DNA from: Erythroxylum novogranatense
Lineage: Eukaryota; Streptophyta; Magnoliopsida; Malpighiales; Erythroxylaceae
Assembly (NCBI GenBank): GCA_029891385.1
Contig: CM057228.1
Coordinates: forward strand, 53,469,783-53,533,782
Direction: 5' to 3'
DNA length: 64,000 nt
Of this stretch, positions 1-11,449 are shown in pieces. Positions within the stretch are counted from its first letter, which is position 1. Each line of letters opens with the position of its first letter. The notes beneath the pieces were generated by a model. The model saw only the letters and a program-made list of their open reading frames with translations, made no database searches and was not told where the DNA came from. The translations under genes and the position numbers were made by a program.

Positions 1-1628
1 ATTCCTATCATGTGCAATTATGTCAAGATATCTAAATTCTCCTAGTCATAGGATTAATGAGGCTGGACATCATTAATCCGGATAGACTAGCACATGTCAT
101 ATTCCTTGATTGGATCAGCGGTGGATCTCGAAGCTGTAAATATGAGATATTTAGAATTGACATGTGGATGCTTACTAACGGTAGTAAGTACATTGGATGA
201 CTGCCATGAGATCATCACATGGATATCTTATCTAAGTGTCGATGATAATCTCATCATAGCAATGGTGCAAGTATCCTTAGACTTGAGGTACTCGAGGATA
301 TCTTGAATCTTGATCCTATGCTTTGACTCCATTCCTTGTTGCCTTCGAGAGGTAACTCATAGGGTAGTGCTTGGAGTGCGACTTGAGGTATTGAAGATAA
401 TTGAGTAGCCAATAAAGGATTCACCACTTACGGATTAGCGGAAGAGATACCTATGGCCTCTTGTGGGATCATTACTAAGGCTGGCAAAGCATGTATGTCA
501 TGAAGAGTGTCTTCATTGACATATCTGATAATGAGTCCCGGGGCGAAGCGATATCACTTGGGCTAGGCTCGGTCTAGTGAGAGTTGACACTTTGACCATA
601 CTCATAACCAAGTGGGGTATAGGATGGTGAAAGGACGAATTGCGGTAATTGTCATGGAAGGGTTCGTGATCCGGTTCGTGATGAATACATCAAACCGATT
701 ACTTTCCGGTCAATTGGGGTCATGATGTGTTGCTAGATACCGCTCATGACTTGCTCAGATTAATTGTTAATCTAAGTGGCCAACATAACCGGGAACCTAA
801 AGGGTCACACGCATAAGAGTGATTCAGAGAATCTGTAAAATAGTATTGGACAGAGATCCAATTATGGAGAACATTAGGATTAAATGGATCCCAATGGGAT
901 TGGGACATGTCCCGATGAGATCGTGACATCAATATTGCTAAGAAAGGTTTAGGGAATTTGTTTGACATCGGGCAATCAGTGGCAGTAGGGACCAGACCCC
1001 ATTGGATGGACCTTAGCATTTATATTCTAATTAATTAATTAAGTAAATTAATTAATTATTTATTATATAAATTTAGCCATGTGTGTCGTTGGTAGAAGAG
1101 AAAAGGATTAGATCCTTTGACTTTTCAAAAGTCATTAAATTATTCCATTAAATGTTAATGGTTTAGTTGCCCTCCACTTGTCCATTTCTTATGGAAGCAT
1201 TTTTAAAAGGTTAAAAATCAACATAAGAGGGCATGGAAGGAGATGGCCGACGGTTTTTCATATGGGAAACAAGAGAAATTGCTTAAGTGTTAAGCAAAAA
1301 GGTGAAAAGAGTTTTATTCCTTGTTTTCTCTTAAGCCATCATCGAAATTCTCTTCTTCTCCAAGCATGGGCCAACGTTTCTCTCAAGCTCTCCAGGACAG
1401 AGGTAGGGTCTAGCAGCCTTTAATCTGTTCTAGCTATTCCCGGGTCAAAGGGGTTTGATTCGGTTAGATTTTCTGATCTCTGCGTGGATCACCTTTAGAG
1501 ATAGTCTCTTTTGGCTATTTAGGTTGATGTCTTCATACCGATACCGGATCCTGGGATTGGGAAAGTCCTGGGAACAAAATTTTGTTTTCGCTGCGGTACA
1601 TATGATGTACCTCCGGGATTTTCCTACA
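1..1628 (+). repeat. 5' LTR of Copia-1 (left end truncated by window)
   Basis: This aligns along its length with 7735-9358 with scattered substitutions and 1-2 bp indels. It ends in CCTACA immediately before the primer binding site. It contains an AT-rich ATTAATTAATTAAG block near 1030-1065, shared with the 3' LTR near 8764. Short open frames inside it are not genes. Confidence 0.9.
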
Positions 1629-1629
1629 G

Positions 1630-1641
1630 TGGTATCGAGGC
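1630..1641 (+). other. Primer binding site of Copia-1
   Basis: The sequence tggtatcgaggc follows the LTR end by one base. Copia-2 has tggtatcagagc at the equivalent place, which fits the initiator tRNA-Met 3' end used by many plant LTR elements. The Copia-1 version has lost bases at the CAGAGCC core. Confidence 0.8.
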
Positions 1642-2738
1642 GTCGGTATCCCGTATGAAGCTAAAACCTAAGCGAGATCAGAAACCCTAATGGAATTTTC
1701 TGTTGATGCATGCTATCTGTTCAGATTTCAATTTATATTGTGATATGGTTTTCGAAATTTGTCTGCCCAAATTGTTCATAACATGTTAGAGAATATGTTT
1801 ATGAATTTTCAGAATTTATTGATTTGATTTGATATAGTTTTGCTAATTAATTCCCTAAGGTTACAGATGCTGTTTTGTGAAACGATTCTGGAACAGGCAT
1901 GATATAAAATCGAGAATAAATTCTAGAAAATGTTTTTCGGATTTTCCTTCACCTACATGTTTCTAAGATGTTTTGAATGTCTGTGAGCATGGAAATTGGA
2001 TTTCAAGGTGATTGGATATTTATTCACGAATTTATTCTATGCTGTTGGGAATTGCTGTGCTGATGAACACAGATTTTGAATCGGTTTTGTTATTTAGGTT
2101 GACTGCGTTTTTGATGGCCTAAAATCCTGAAAAAATTCATGTAGCATTTTCTGAACATGTAGTAACCTATGTAATTTTCTCAGAATTTATTGAAATTTTT
2201 TCATTGATCATTTTGAGCAATGTACAGAACTGGACAGTTTTGTTAAAATTGTTGGGACTGTTTTGCTTGGCTTGATTGAGTGTGCTTTTTCAGTTCAATG
2301 CCTTGCACCATTTTAATGTGATTAAAATGTGTTATCTTGATGTAGTATGATTGCCAAACTGAATTGCTTGAAGTTGCTTTTCCAAGAATTTTTGAATGCC
2401 GAATTGGTCACATTTGTGTCTCGTTAGTATATTGCATTATCTTGCTTGTTTTGGCCGTCACAATTTTTGTGACAAGTGCAAGTAGTTTTGAGTGTATACA
2501 CTAGCTAGAGATGCTTAGGATGAAAATTTGGGTGTTCCTAAATTGTTTGGACATTAATGAGTTTTGACTCATTTCAAGCTTTTCATATAGTTTGACTATT
2601 TAAGGCTTTCATGGTTCAATGAATTGTTCATTGATACATCAAATTTATCAGATATTACCTTAGGTATGTAGGTGTTGTGAATTGGAATTGCATTAATTGA
2701 GGAATTAGCCGATTAGAGATTTTAGCATATTTCTGGAT

Positions 2739-2963
2739 AAATCGACTTGTATGTGAAATAAGTCGACTTGTTCAAGATTTTGGATAAGTCGACTTGTGGA
2801 TAGAATAAGTCGACTTGTTCAAGATCTCAGTATAAGTCGACTTGTAGTACCTTGTAAGTCGACTTGTTCATGGGCAGATGACATAAGTCGACTTGTGTCA
2901 TACAAGTCGACTTGTGTGTGGGCAGAAGCATAAGTCGACTTGCATTTGATGAAAGTCGACTTG
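2739..2963 (+). repeat. Array of about ten AAGTCGACTT(G) dyad motifs in the Copia-1 leader
   Basis: The 10-bp palindrome AAGTCGACTT, or a close variant, recurs about every 20-29 bp. Starts are near 2740 (degenerate), 2760, 2787, 2807, 2834, 2856, 2885, 2904, 2931 and 2952, usually followed by G. Spacers are partly repeated (ttcaagat, ggata). The flanks (gaattagccgattaga and gaggtgggatgatgga-like) match the flanks of a different dyad array in Copia-2 at 51940-52160, so the array occupies a homologous slot. Confidence 0.9.
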
Positions 2964-3165
2964 TGGCATCATAGGTGGGATGATGGATGATTTTAGGTAT
3001 AGACTCAATGTGATTGATGAAATGCCTAAATCATATCATATAGTCATGGTGACTATAATCCTACGGCTTGGAGAAGAAGTAGATGAGACGAAATCCTCCT
3101 CGGTATATGAAAACTAATGCCTTCCATTAATATGGTAAGAACCGTAGTTTTATAGGGTTGGGTTG

Positions 3166-3539
3166 TTGGGTAAACCCAAGCTCACTCTATCTGGATATGT
3201 TGAACCATGAAAATAAGATTTTCGGATTAATGGGTTGGTTTTCACCGAGGCGTTGGTTTGTTGAGTAAACTCAAGGTCAGCGTGGATGAGGCGAATTGGG
3301 TAGCATACATCGGATGTATGCTCATCAAAAGTTGATACTCAATGTAAGTGCATACATCAACAAGTTGATAGCGATCGATAGTTGTGTCTAAGATGTAATT
3401 GGTATATCTAATACCTCCGAGACTTAAGGTGGCTTGTTGGGCAAACCCAAGGTCATTCTTAATATGGGTTATCGATGATACAATTGGTATGACCGATACT
3501 ACCGATTGACCTAAGTTGTGGCTTGTTGGGTAAACCCAA
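3166..3539 (+). repeat. Four copies of hairpin motif TTGGGTAAACCCAA in the Copia-1 leader
   Basis: Copies are at 3166-3179 (TTGGGTAAACCCAA), 3261-3274 (TTGAGTAAACTCAA), 3437-3450 (TTGGGCAAACCCAA) and 3526-3539 (TTGGGTAAACCCAA). All are preceded by TTG and three are followed by GGTCA. The second copy changes both sides of one stem pair (G-C to A-T), which keeps pairing. Copia-2 has the same four-copy arrangement. Confidence 0.88.
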
Positions 3540-3723
3540 GGTCACTCTTAGCAATGTCGGATATCGACCCACTAGGACATAATGTCATATCGTTTCTTTG
3601 GATTAAGTAAAGGGTTATGAATTCTAGGAAACTAGTGGGAGCCATATGCATGTCATGCAAGTCCTTATGATCATCGAGCATTTCTATTCTATCATTCCTT
3701 CTCTATCGCTAGGTTGATTGAAG

Positions 3724-6700
3724 AAGTCTTTCGATGTAATTTTAGCTCTATTCGGACTGAATTTTCTTGATTGGCTAAGGAATCGAGAATTGTTCTTAGA
3801 TCGAGGCACCGGATACGTCATAGATGTTCCACTTCGATTGCACTCTTTGTCGATGCTTCGATAAGGATCGAAAGCATATTATAAGCATCTAAAGGATGAT
3901 GATATGGATACTTGCTTTATGCTTGCTTCGATGTCACTAGAGCTGCAAAGAAAGACGAGTCCATGGATGCTCACTCTATAGTATTTCATCTTAGGGAGCT
4001 GTTTGATGAGTAAGCTCGATGCGAAAGGTTCGAGACCTCGAGGCTTCTCTTCACCATTAAAGATGGCTCCGGGGATATCTGGCATGCAAGTATGCCTGAA
4101 GATGAATGACTATATTGAGAGATTGGCCGTCTTAGGATTTGTAATGGATTATGAGTTAAGTAGAGACTTAATGCGGTTGGATTGTCGATGGTTATTCACG
4201 GTTTGTGATAAACTATCGAGATAAACCAAATATCCACAATAATTCTGGTGATCAATCGCTCACGACGGTGAGAAAGGAGCTATCAAGAGAGATAGCAAGT
4301 GCTAATGGTGGATGCTTCTTCTTCTAGTTCAAAGAAGAAAAGGCCAAGAAACCAAAGGAAAGTGCCATCAAGGAAAACCAAAGATTACGCCCCAAAAGGA
4401 TTTTGCTTTTATTATGGCAAGACTAGCCACTAGAGGCGAAACTGTAAAATCTATCTGGAGTCCTTGAAGCAGAAGAAGGCATCAGATGCCTCTACTCCTT
4501 CAAATATGTTTGTCATTGAGGTTAATACTATTCCTGATCAAAACATATCGGTATTAGATACCGGTTGTGGCTCATACATATGAAATGATATGCAGGGTCT
4601 CAGGGACAGTAGAAAGCTCATTCAAGGAGAACTAGACCTTCGTGTAGATAATGAAGCAAGAGTTGCTACATTAGCCGTAGACACTTATGTCTTGTTACTC
4701 CCTACTGGGCTTGTATTCAAATTGGATAATTGACATTTTGTACCTGTTTTAAACAAAGAACATATTGTATGTTTTATGTTTAATTAAATTTGGTTTCCAT
4801 TGGACTTTTAGTAGCAATGGTTGTTATATTAGTTGCAATGGAATGCTCTATGGTACTCGTACATTATGCAATGGAATTGACATATGAGATATGTCATATC
4901 CAATTAAGAATGTCAATGACGCGGAAAGACATAATCGAGATAATTTAAAATCAACTTGCTTATGGCATTGTCGGCAGCCATATAAATGAGACACGATCGC
5001 TAAGCTCCATAAGAGTGGATGTTTAGGGTCATTTGATTATGAATCATATGACACATGCGAATCTTGTTTATTAGGCAAGATGACTAAGTAATCCTTTAAA
5101 GGAAAGGGTGAACGAGTGAATGGAATATTAAACCTAATACATTCGGATGTATGTGGTCCGATGTCCATCCATGCCAGAAGTGGTTGTCTTTACTTCATTA
5201 CTTTTATCGGTGATTATTCACGATATGGGTACCTGTATCTGTAGAGATACAAATCTAAAGCGTTTGAAAAGTTCAAACAAGTCAGAAATGAAGTAGAAAA
5301 CTAACTTGGTAAAAGTATGAATACATTACGATCTGATCGTGGTGGAAAATGCTTAGACCAACAGTTTTGGATTATCTCAGAGATAATAGGATTTTATCTC
5401 AGTATACTCCACCTTACACGCCGCCAAGACAATGGTGTGGCTGAAAGGAGAAATCGAACCTTGTTAGACATGGTGCGATTGATGATAGGTTTACGATTTT
5501 GGGAATATGCGCCAAGGCAATTTGTTTACTTGCTAAGCGAGTTCCATTAAAACGATTGTGGTTACTCCATATGGAGATATGGACTAAGCGAAAGCCCTAT
5601 CTTTCTCATCTGAAAGTTTGGGATTGTCACGCTTACGTGAAGCGGACATCGTCGATTAGCTTGATGCAAAATCGACAAGTGTTTGTTAAATGAGATATCG
5701 TGGGATATCAATTCTACCTTCTTTGAGGAACAAAAGTTGTTTGTTTTAAAGCATGTTGTTTTCTTAGAGAAAGAGTTTCTTTTACAAGAGGACGATGGGA
5801 GCAAAGTTGAATTTGGAGAAGTTCAAGATGCTCGAACAAACATAGATCAACTCGCTGAACTCAAATCACTCATATAGATGAGGTAATGATTCAACCTTCT
5901 ATTACACACAATTTCAGTAGGTTAAGTAGGATACGCCTTTGTTCGAGAGATATGAATTTCGTAAGTGAGCAGAATGACGTATTGCTCATATGAGATGATC
6001 GCCTACTACTATGAGCAGTTACGAAAAGTTTGAGTCGGAACATGGCTTTGTGCCATGAAATCGAAATGGATTCCATATATGAAAACCAAGTATGGACTTT
6101 GGTTGTTACACCTGAAGGGATAAAACCCACAGGACGCAAAGGAGTTTTCAGAAGAAAACCAACATGGATGGTAATTTGATTACCTATAAAGCAATGCTTC
6201 TGGTTAAAGGATTTCGTCACAGACAAAGAGTTGACTATGACAAAACCTTCAGCCCCATAGCAATGCTTAAATCCATTAGGATACTCTTAGCCATTGCCAC
6301 TCATTATGATTATGAGATATGGCAAATGGATGTGAAGATAGCTTTCCTGAGAGGAAATCTACCCGAGGATGTGTATGACACAACCAGAGGACTTCACTTC
6401 CATCGATGGCGAAAAGGTATGCAAGCTTCAGAAATCCAGGTTTGGATTGAAGCAAGCATCCAGGAGTTGGATTATCCGTTTTGATGAGTCAATCAAAGAG
6501 TTTGATTTCTCACAAAATCCGGATGATCATCATGTGTATAAGAAGGTTAATGGGACTGCAATCGTATTCCTTGTGTTGTATGTAGATGACATATCGTTAC
6601 TAGGAAGCGATGTCTCTATGCCGCAATCGTTAAAATTTGATTGTCCAATCGATTTGCGATGAAAGACCTTGGTGAAGCAACTTATATCCTTGGGATATAG

Positions 6701-7410
6701 ATTTATAGAGATAAATCAAAAGGTTGCTTGGTCTTTCACAATCATCGTACATAGATGAGATGCTAAAGAGGTTTAGCATGGATCAATGCTATGTCACGAG
6801 GCCCGATGTATCGTATGCTCTAAGTGTTACGAGCGGATACCAATCGGATCTGGTGAGGGTCATTGGGTGGTGGTGTCAAGAATATCCTCAAGTACTTGCG
6901 AAGCACTAAGGATGTTTTCTTGATCTATGGAGATGGAAATCTCCAGTGGCGTGCATTCAGATGCTAGTATTTAATCGATAAGGATGATTACGAATCACAA
7001 TCAGGTTATATACATTCACTTGAATAGCGTGGCGGTTAATTTGAAAGGTTCCAAACAAGAGAGGACTGCTGATTCATCAACCGAGGCAGAGTACATTGTC
7101 GCATGAGATGCGCAGGAAGGCGGTTTGGATCGAAGTTCATTCTTGAACTTGATCGGTCCCTACCGTGATGGGCCCATATGATTGTATTGTGATACAATGG
7201 GGCTAGTCTTGTGAGCAAAGGAACCAAGGTCTTATCGATGATCCGAACTTCGTGCTTGCCGATTCGGAGATCATTAGTCGAGATGATATCTGATAGAGAG
7301 AATTCCCAGAGCAAAGTGTTCTTTGTTCGTTGACAAAGCCATAGTCACGGAGAATTGTGATTCTCATGGACTCGCTTATGGTATTAGATACTAAGGCGAT
7401 TGGCTTTAGG
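3724..7410 (+). pseudogene. Decayed copia gag-pol of Copia-1
   Basis: Broken frames read in copia order. Gag-like sequence runs to about 4230 (fragment NDYIERLAVLGFVMDYELS). A zinc-knuckle remnant near 4400-4450 has lost a Cys and carries a stop. Protease remnant VLDTGCGSYI is near 4553. Integrase fragments with CESCLLGKMT lie around 5055 and NGVAERRNRTLLDMVR around 5432. RT is at 6060-6720, with QMDVKIAFLRGNL and YVDDISLLGSD. RNase H remnants end near 7400. The gag start codon seen in Copia-2 (52927) is not preserved. Frameshifts and stops are frequent, so no functional polyprotein is possible. Related Copia-2 is better preserved. Confidence 0.9.
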
Positions 7411-7412
7411 TC

Positions 7413-7422
7413 AAGTGGGAGA
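7413..7422 (+). other. Polypurine tract of Copia-1
   Basis: The sequence aagtgggaga lies directly before the 3' LTR, in the same context (ttaggtcaagtgggaga) as in Copia-2. It is the expected plus-strand priming site. Confidence 0.8.
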
Positions 7423-7424
7423 TT

Positions 7425-9358
7425 TGTAAGTGATAAGTCGACTTGTACCATGTGTAAGTCGACTTACACATGTTCGGTACCGATAAGTCGACTTGTTCAT
7501 TGGATAAGTCGACTTGTTCAAATCGATCTTGTTTATTTGTGCCCTAAAGGCAATCCCTTTAGCGTTTTATTCACATCGTATGCGCATGAATGAATAAATA
7601 AAGAAAAGGCATTTTTCATTAATTTGATATTCATAAACATTGTTTATGAATTGATTTGATCTTTAATCAAATTAATGAAGTCCATGATATATGACATAGC
7701 ATGAAGGAAATTATGATGTGTTCATACTCCTGAGATTCCTATCATGTGCAATTATGTCAGTATCTAAATTCTCCCTAGTCATAGGATTAATGAGACTGGA
7801 CATCATTAATCCGGATAGACTAGCATATGTCATATTCCTTGATTGGATCAAGCAGTGGATCTCAGAAACTGTAAATATGAGATATTTAGAATTGACATGT
7901 GGATGCTTACTAGCGGTAGTAAGTACATTGGATGACTGCCATGAGATCATCACATGGATATCTTATCTAAGTGTCGTTGATAATCTCATCATAGCAATGG
8001 TGCAAGTATCCTTAGACTTGAGGTACTCAAGGATATCTTGGATACTGATTCTGTGCTTTGACTCCATTCCTTGTTGCCTTCCAGAGGTAATTCATAGGGT
8101 GGTGCTTGGAGTGCGACTTGAGGTATTGAAGATAATTGAGTAGCCAATAAAGGATTCACCACTTACGGATTAGCGAAGAGATACCCATGGCCTCTTGTCG
8201 GGATCATTACTAAGGTGGCCAATGTATGTATGTCATGAAGAGTGTCTTCATTGACATATCTGATAATGAGTCCCGTGACGAGAACCGATATCACTTAGGC
8301 TAGACTCGATCTAGTGAGAGTTGACACTTTGACCATACTCATAACCAAGTGGGGTATAGGATGGTGAAAGGACGAATTGCACGGTAATTGTTATCATGGA
8401 AGGGTTCGTGATCCGGTTCGTGATGAATAGATCAAACCGATTACTTTCGGTCAATTGGAGGTCATGATGTGTTGCTAGATACCGCTCATGACTTGCTCAT
8501 TAATTGTTAATCTAAGTGGCCAACATAACCGGAACCTAAAGGGTCACGCGATAAGAGTGATTCGAGAATCAGTAAAATAGTATTGGATGAGATCCAATTA
8601 TGGAGAACATTAGGATTAAATGGATCCCAATGGGATTGGGACATGTCCCGATGAGATCGTGACATCAATATTGCTAAGAAAGGTTTTGAGTTTGTTTGAC
8701 ATCGGGGCCGGTAGGAGGGTTAGGATGACCCAGTTGGAATGGACCTTAGCATTTATATTCTAATTAATTAATTAAGTAAATTAATTAATTATTTATTATA
8801 TAAATTTAGCCATGTGTGTAGTTGGTAGAAGAAAAGGATTAGATCCTTTGACTTTTCAAAAGTCATTAAATTATTCCATTAAATGTTAATGGTTTAGTTG
8901 CCCTCCACTTGTCCATTTCTTATGGAAGCATTTTTAAAAGGTTAAAATCAACATAAGAGGGCATGGAAGGAGATGGCCGACGGTTTTCATATGGGAAACA
9001 AGAGAAATTGCTTAAGTGTTAAGCAAAAGGTGAAAAGAGTTTTATTCCTTGTTTCTCTTAAGCCATCATCGAAATTCTCTTCTTCTCCAAGCATGGGCCA
9101 ACGTTTCTCTCAAGCTCTCCAGGATAGAGGTAGGGTCTAGCAGCCTTTAATCTGTTCTAGCTATTCCGGGTCAAAGGGTTTGATTCGGTTAGATTTTTCG
9201 ATCTCTGCGTGGATCACCTTTAGAGATAGTCTCTTTTGGCTATTTAGGTTGATGTCTTCATACCGATACACGGATCTGGGATTCGGAAAGTCACAGGAAC
9301 AAAAATTTTTGTTTTCCGCTGCCGGTACATATGATGTACCTCCCGGGATTTTCCTACA
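7425..9358 (+). repeat. 3' LTR of Copia-1
   Basis: It begins TGTAAGTG after the polypurine tract and ends CCTACA, so it has TG...CA termini, length 1934 bp. From 7735 on it matches the 5' LTR. Its first ~110 bp carry dyad motifs that are absent from the Copia-2 LTR start, which reads TGTTAAAGTAGTGCCCT. The 5 bp after it is aaaat; the matching left target copy would lie outside the window. Confidence 0.9.
7431..7516 (+). repeat. Four AAGTCGACTT motifs at the start of the Copia-1 3' LTR
   Basis: Copies begin near 7433, 7455, 7482 and 7504, spaced 22-27 bp, with ttcat/ttcaa spacers like those of the leader array 4.5 kb upstream. The block sits exactly between the polypurine tract and the conserved gtgccctaaaggc LTR sequence. 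Confidence 0.88.
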
Positions 9359-9798
9359 AAAATGATGGTAACTACACCAACAAACAGAACACTCACACAG
9401 AGAACATTATTACGAACATGTCAAACCCCCTCATAACCATTCAGATCCTATAAAATTTCCACTTATTTGAGGATCTAAAACAAGCATGAGCTAAGAGCTT
9501 CCAAAAGGAGAGTCTCTTTAGAGTTTTATTGTGGGGGACTCAACTTAGGGAAGCTTTAATATTGATTCAAAAGAGGAGGAACCTATTTGGCCTTCAGTTG
9601 ACGTGTTTTATAGTTGGGAGCTAGGAAATGGAGCATAGCTGTAGTTGGATTCTTTTTAGAGAAGAGACTTGCTTTCCCAGTTGAACATAAATGGGTAAAC
9701 ATAGCATGGAAAAAGTATATGACTGGTGGATATGATGGTTAAAAAGATTGAATTTTTATGCTTAGCATCAACATTAAAGAAAATGTCTAGAGAATCAC
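9359..9798. other. Gene-free stretch right of Copia-1
   Basis: No open frame or recognisable repeat could be supported. It may be older flanking DNA into which Copia-1 inserted. Confidence 0.4.
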
Positions 9799-10572
9799 TA
9801 ACCCTGCGTTTGGAATGTGTTAGGTCACCTCATTCACTCAAAACAAAATAAGCAACATAATTCCAAAACTCAAAATTGTAGTAAAAATGATAAATTACAA
9901 GATGCTGGCCATTTCACAAAATCAAGAGCATGATTTGGTACTTTGGTATAAATAACTAAAAATGGAGAATGATTAAGGTCGTTATAATCAGAGCATTATA
10001 ATTAAGAACGAAACCAGAATCTTCAGATCCCATCGCCCATAGCAATAAAAAACAACAACGAGGAGTTTGAATATTGCGTCTAATCTAAAAGAGAGGGAAG
10101 ATGGTAGCAGGCGGGGTTGACGAAGACCGGATGTCGTTGGAGAGATTCCAATTCTGGCAACACAGACGCAAAAGGAAACACCCATATGCGTTAAAAGAGA
10201 AAAGATTCATATAGAAGGGTAAGAAGGGGGAAGAGAAGACAAGAATCTGGACAGAAAAAAATAACTTACCGTGCGTTTGGCAGTGGAGACGAAGCCGAAG
10301 GAAGGAGGAGAGCTGCAAGGAAGACGAAGCTTCGTAAAGGTTTAGGTTTCAGACGTAATAAAACAAGGCTAGTTTTGTCATTTCCTCATCCTGTCCGTTG
10401 GACATATTTTCTCTGTACCTCATTTGTGGAACGGACATAAATTTTGTGTCTTTGTCTTTTTAGGACAAGACAAATTTCGTTGCAGACAGCAACCAAATAC
10501 GATGACGAACACGACTTTAGCGTCCTTGTCCACTGTCCTCACCCCTGCGAACACTAACCAAACGCAGGGTAA
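9799..10572. mobile_element. PIF/Harbinger (Tourist-like) non-autonomous DNA element with TAA target duplication
   Basis: The ends are CCCTGCGTTTGG (from 9802) and its exact reverse complement CCAAACGCAGGG (to 10569), flanked on both sides by TAA (9799-9801 and 10570-10572). A GTTTGG-containing inverted repeat plus a TAA/TTA duplication is typical of PIF/Harbinger and Tourist MITEs. The 768 bp interior has no transposase-like frame; open frames on the minus strand at 9988-10650 look fortuitous. The family assignment rests only on ends and target site. Confidence 0.75.
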
Positions 10573-11449
10573 TAGAACAACCACGTTCTTTCCGTAATAC
10601 TTCAAAATCACACTTGTGTATACAAGGCATAAACAACAAGAGTTAAGCACGTTGAATTATAATGTAGTTTCACTGCTTTTTGTTTATTCTCTTATAGTTA
10701 AAAACTATCACATATTCTTCATAATAATCGACATGATCATCCTCCTTCATATTACATTAATTTGTTAATACATGTAATCACGTGACATCATAATATAACT
10801 TAAAATATTTAATGTTATATTATTTTGGATTAAAATAAATGATGAATTAATAGAATATGATGGAGGAGGTTGTGTGATAGGTATTGTGAACTTGAATGTG
10901 GTATATTGCAACTTTTAAAGTATCAAGAAATAAATGAAAGAAATAAACTATAAATGCATTAGTATAATTAATTTTTTATTTATCTTTAAAATAAAAATTT
11001 ATATAAAAATGATAAAATTAATTTATTATGACAATGTAAATATATTTAAAATTAAATAGTAAATCAATTTAGAACTTGAATTGAAGTTTACATAAAATTA
11101 TGAATTTTTGTTTAAGATCTTACGTGTTTAGAGTTGAATATAATTAAAAATTTATAGTGAAATACAATTACTTAAAAATAATTTCTGAGTCATTATAACA
11201 AAATAAGTTTTATGTGAAACATGTGTATCCCCACTTGTGTGGACTCACTATAAATTTATTTGCATCCCTAGATACATGGAGCTGTAAGATAATCATCACA
11301 AAATCAAAAGATGAGATATAATCAATAGAAGTTGACTGTGCCGATTGAGTTTGTGCTAGCTATTGTATCACATACCTCTTTTTCCTTAACACATCCCCGC
11401 CAGCTCAACAAGAGAGGGTAGGATTTGAGATTGTATTAAAGAGAAACAA
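10573..11449. other. AT-rich gene-free stretch
   Basis: About 880 bp of AT-rich sequence with no convincing coding frame or repeat boundary. It lies between the Harbinger-like element and a reverse-strand copia remnant. Confidence 0.4.

Larger units (their letters stand above)
1642..3723 (+). other. Untranslated leader of Copia-1
   Basis: This stretch of about 2 kb between the primer binding site and gag has no long open frame. It aligns with the Copia-2 leader (50841-52926). It holds the AAGTCGACTT array and four copies of a short hairpin motif, listed separately. Confidence 0.75.
1..9358 (+). mobile_element. Copia-1: degenerate Ty1/copia LTR retrotransposon, 5' end outside window
   Basis: Positions 1-1628 are repeated at 7735-9358, giving two LTRs around an internal region with a tRNA-Met-like primer binding site, a long non-coding leader, a decayed gag-pol frame and a polypurine tract. 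Domain order (gag, protease, integrase, reverse transcriptase, RNase H) is that of Ty1/copia. About 310 bp of the 5' LTR lies left of the window, judged from the 3' LTR. The element is on the plus strand and closely related to Copia-2 at 49655-58698. The long LTRs and RT motifs suggest a Tork/TAR/Angela-type lineage, but that placement is inference. Many stops and frameshifts make it non-autonomous. Confidence 0.93.

Noticed and set aside
2739..2963. CRISPR-like array (short repeats at regular spacing)
   Set aside because: The repeat is a 10-bp palindrome, spacers are 10-18 bp and themselves repetitive, there are no cas genes, and the context is a plant retrotransposon leader.
7718..8143. 141-residue plus-strand frame in the Copia-1 3' LTR
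   Set aside because: It is LTR sequence. The equivalent frames in the other LTRs are broken and have no recognisable domain.
9988..10650. Minus-strand frames in the Harbinger-like element as a possible transposase
   Set aside because: No DDE or Myb-like motif is visible, and the frames overlap and extend past the inverted repeat.
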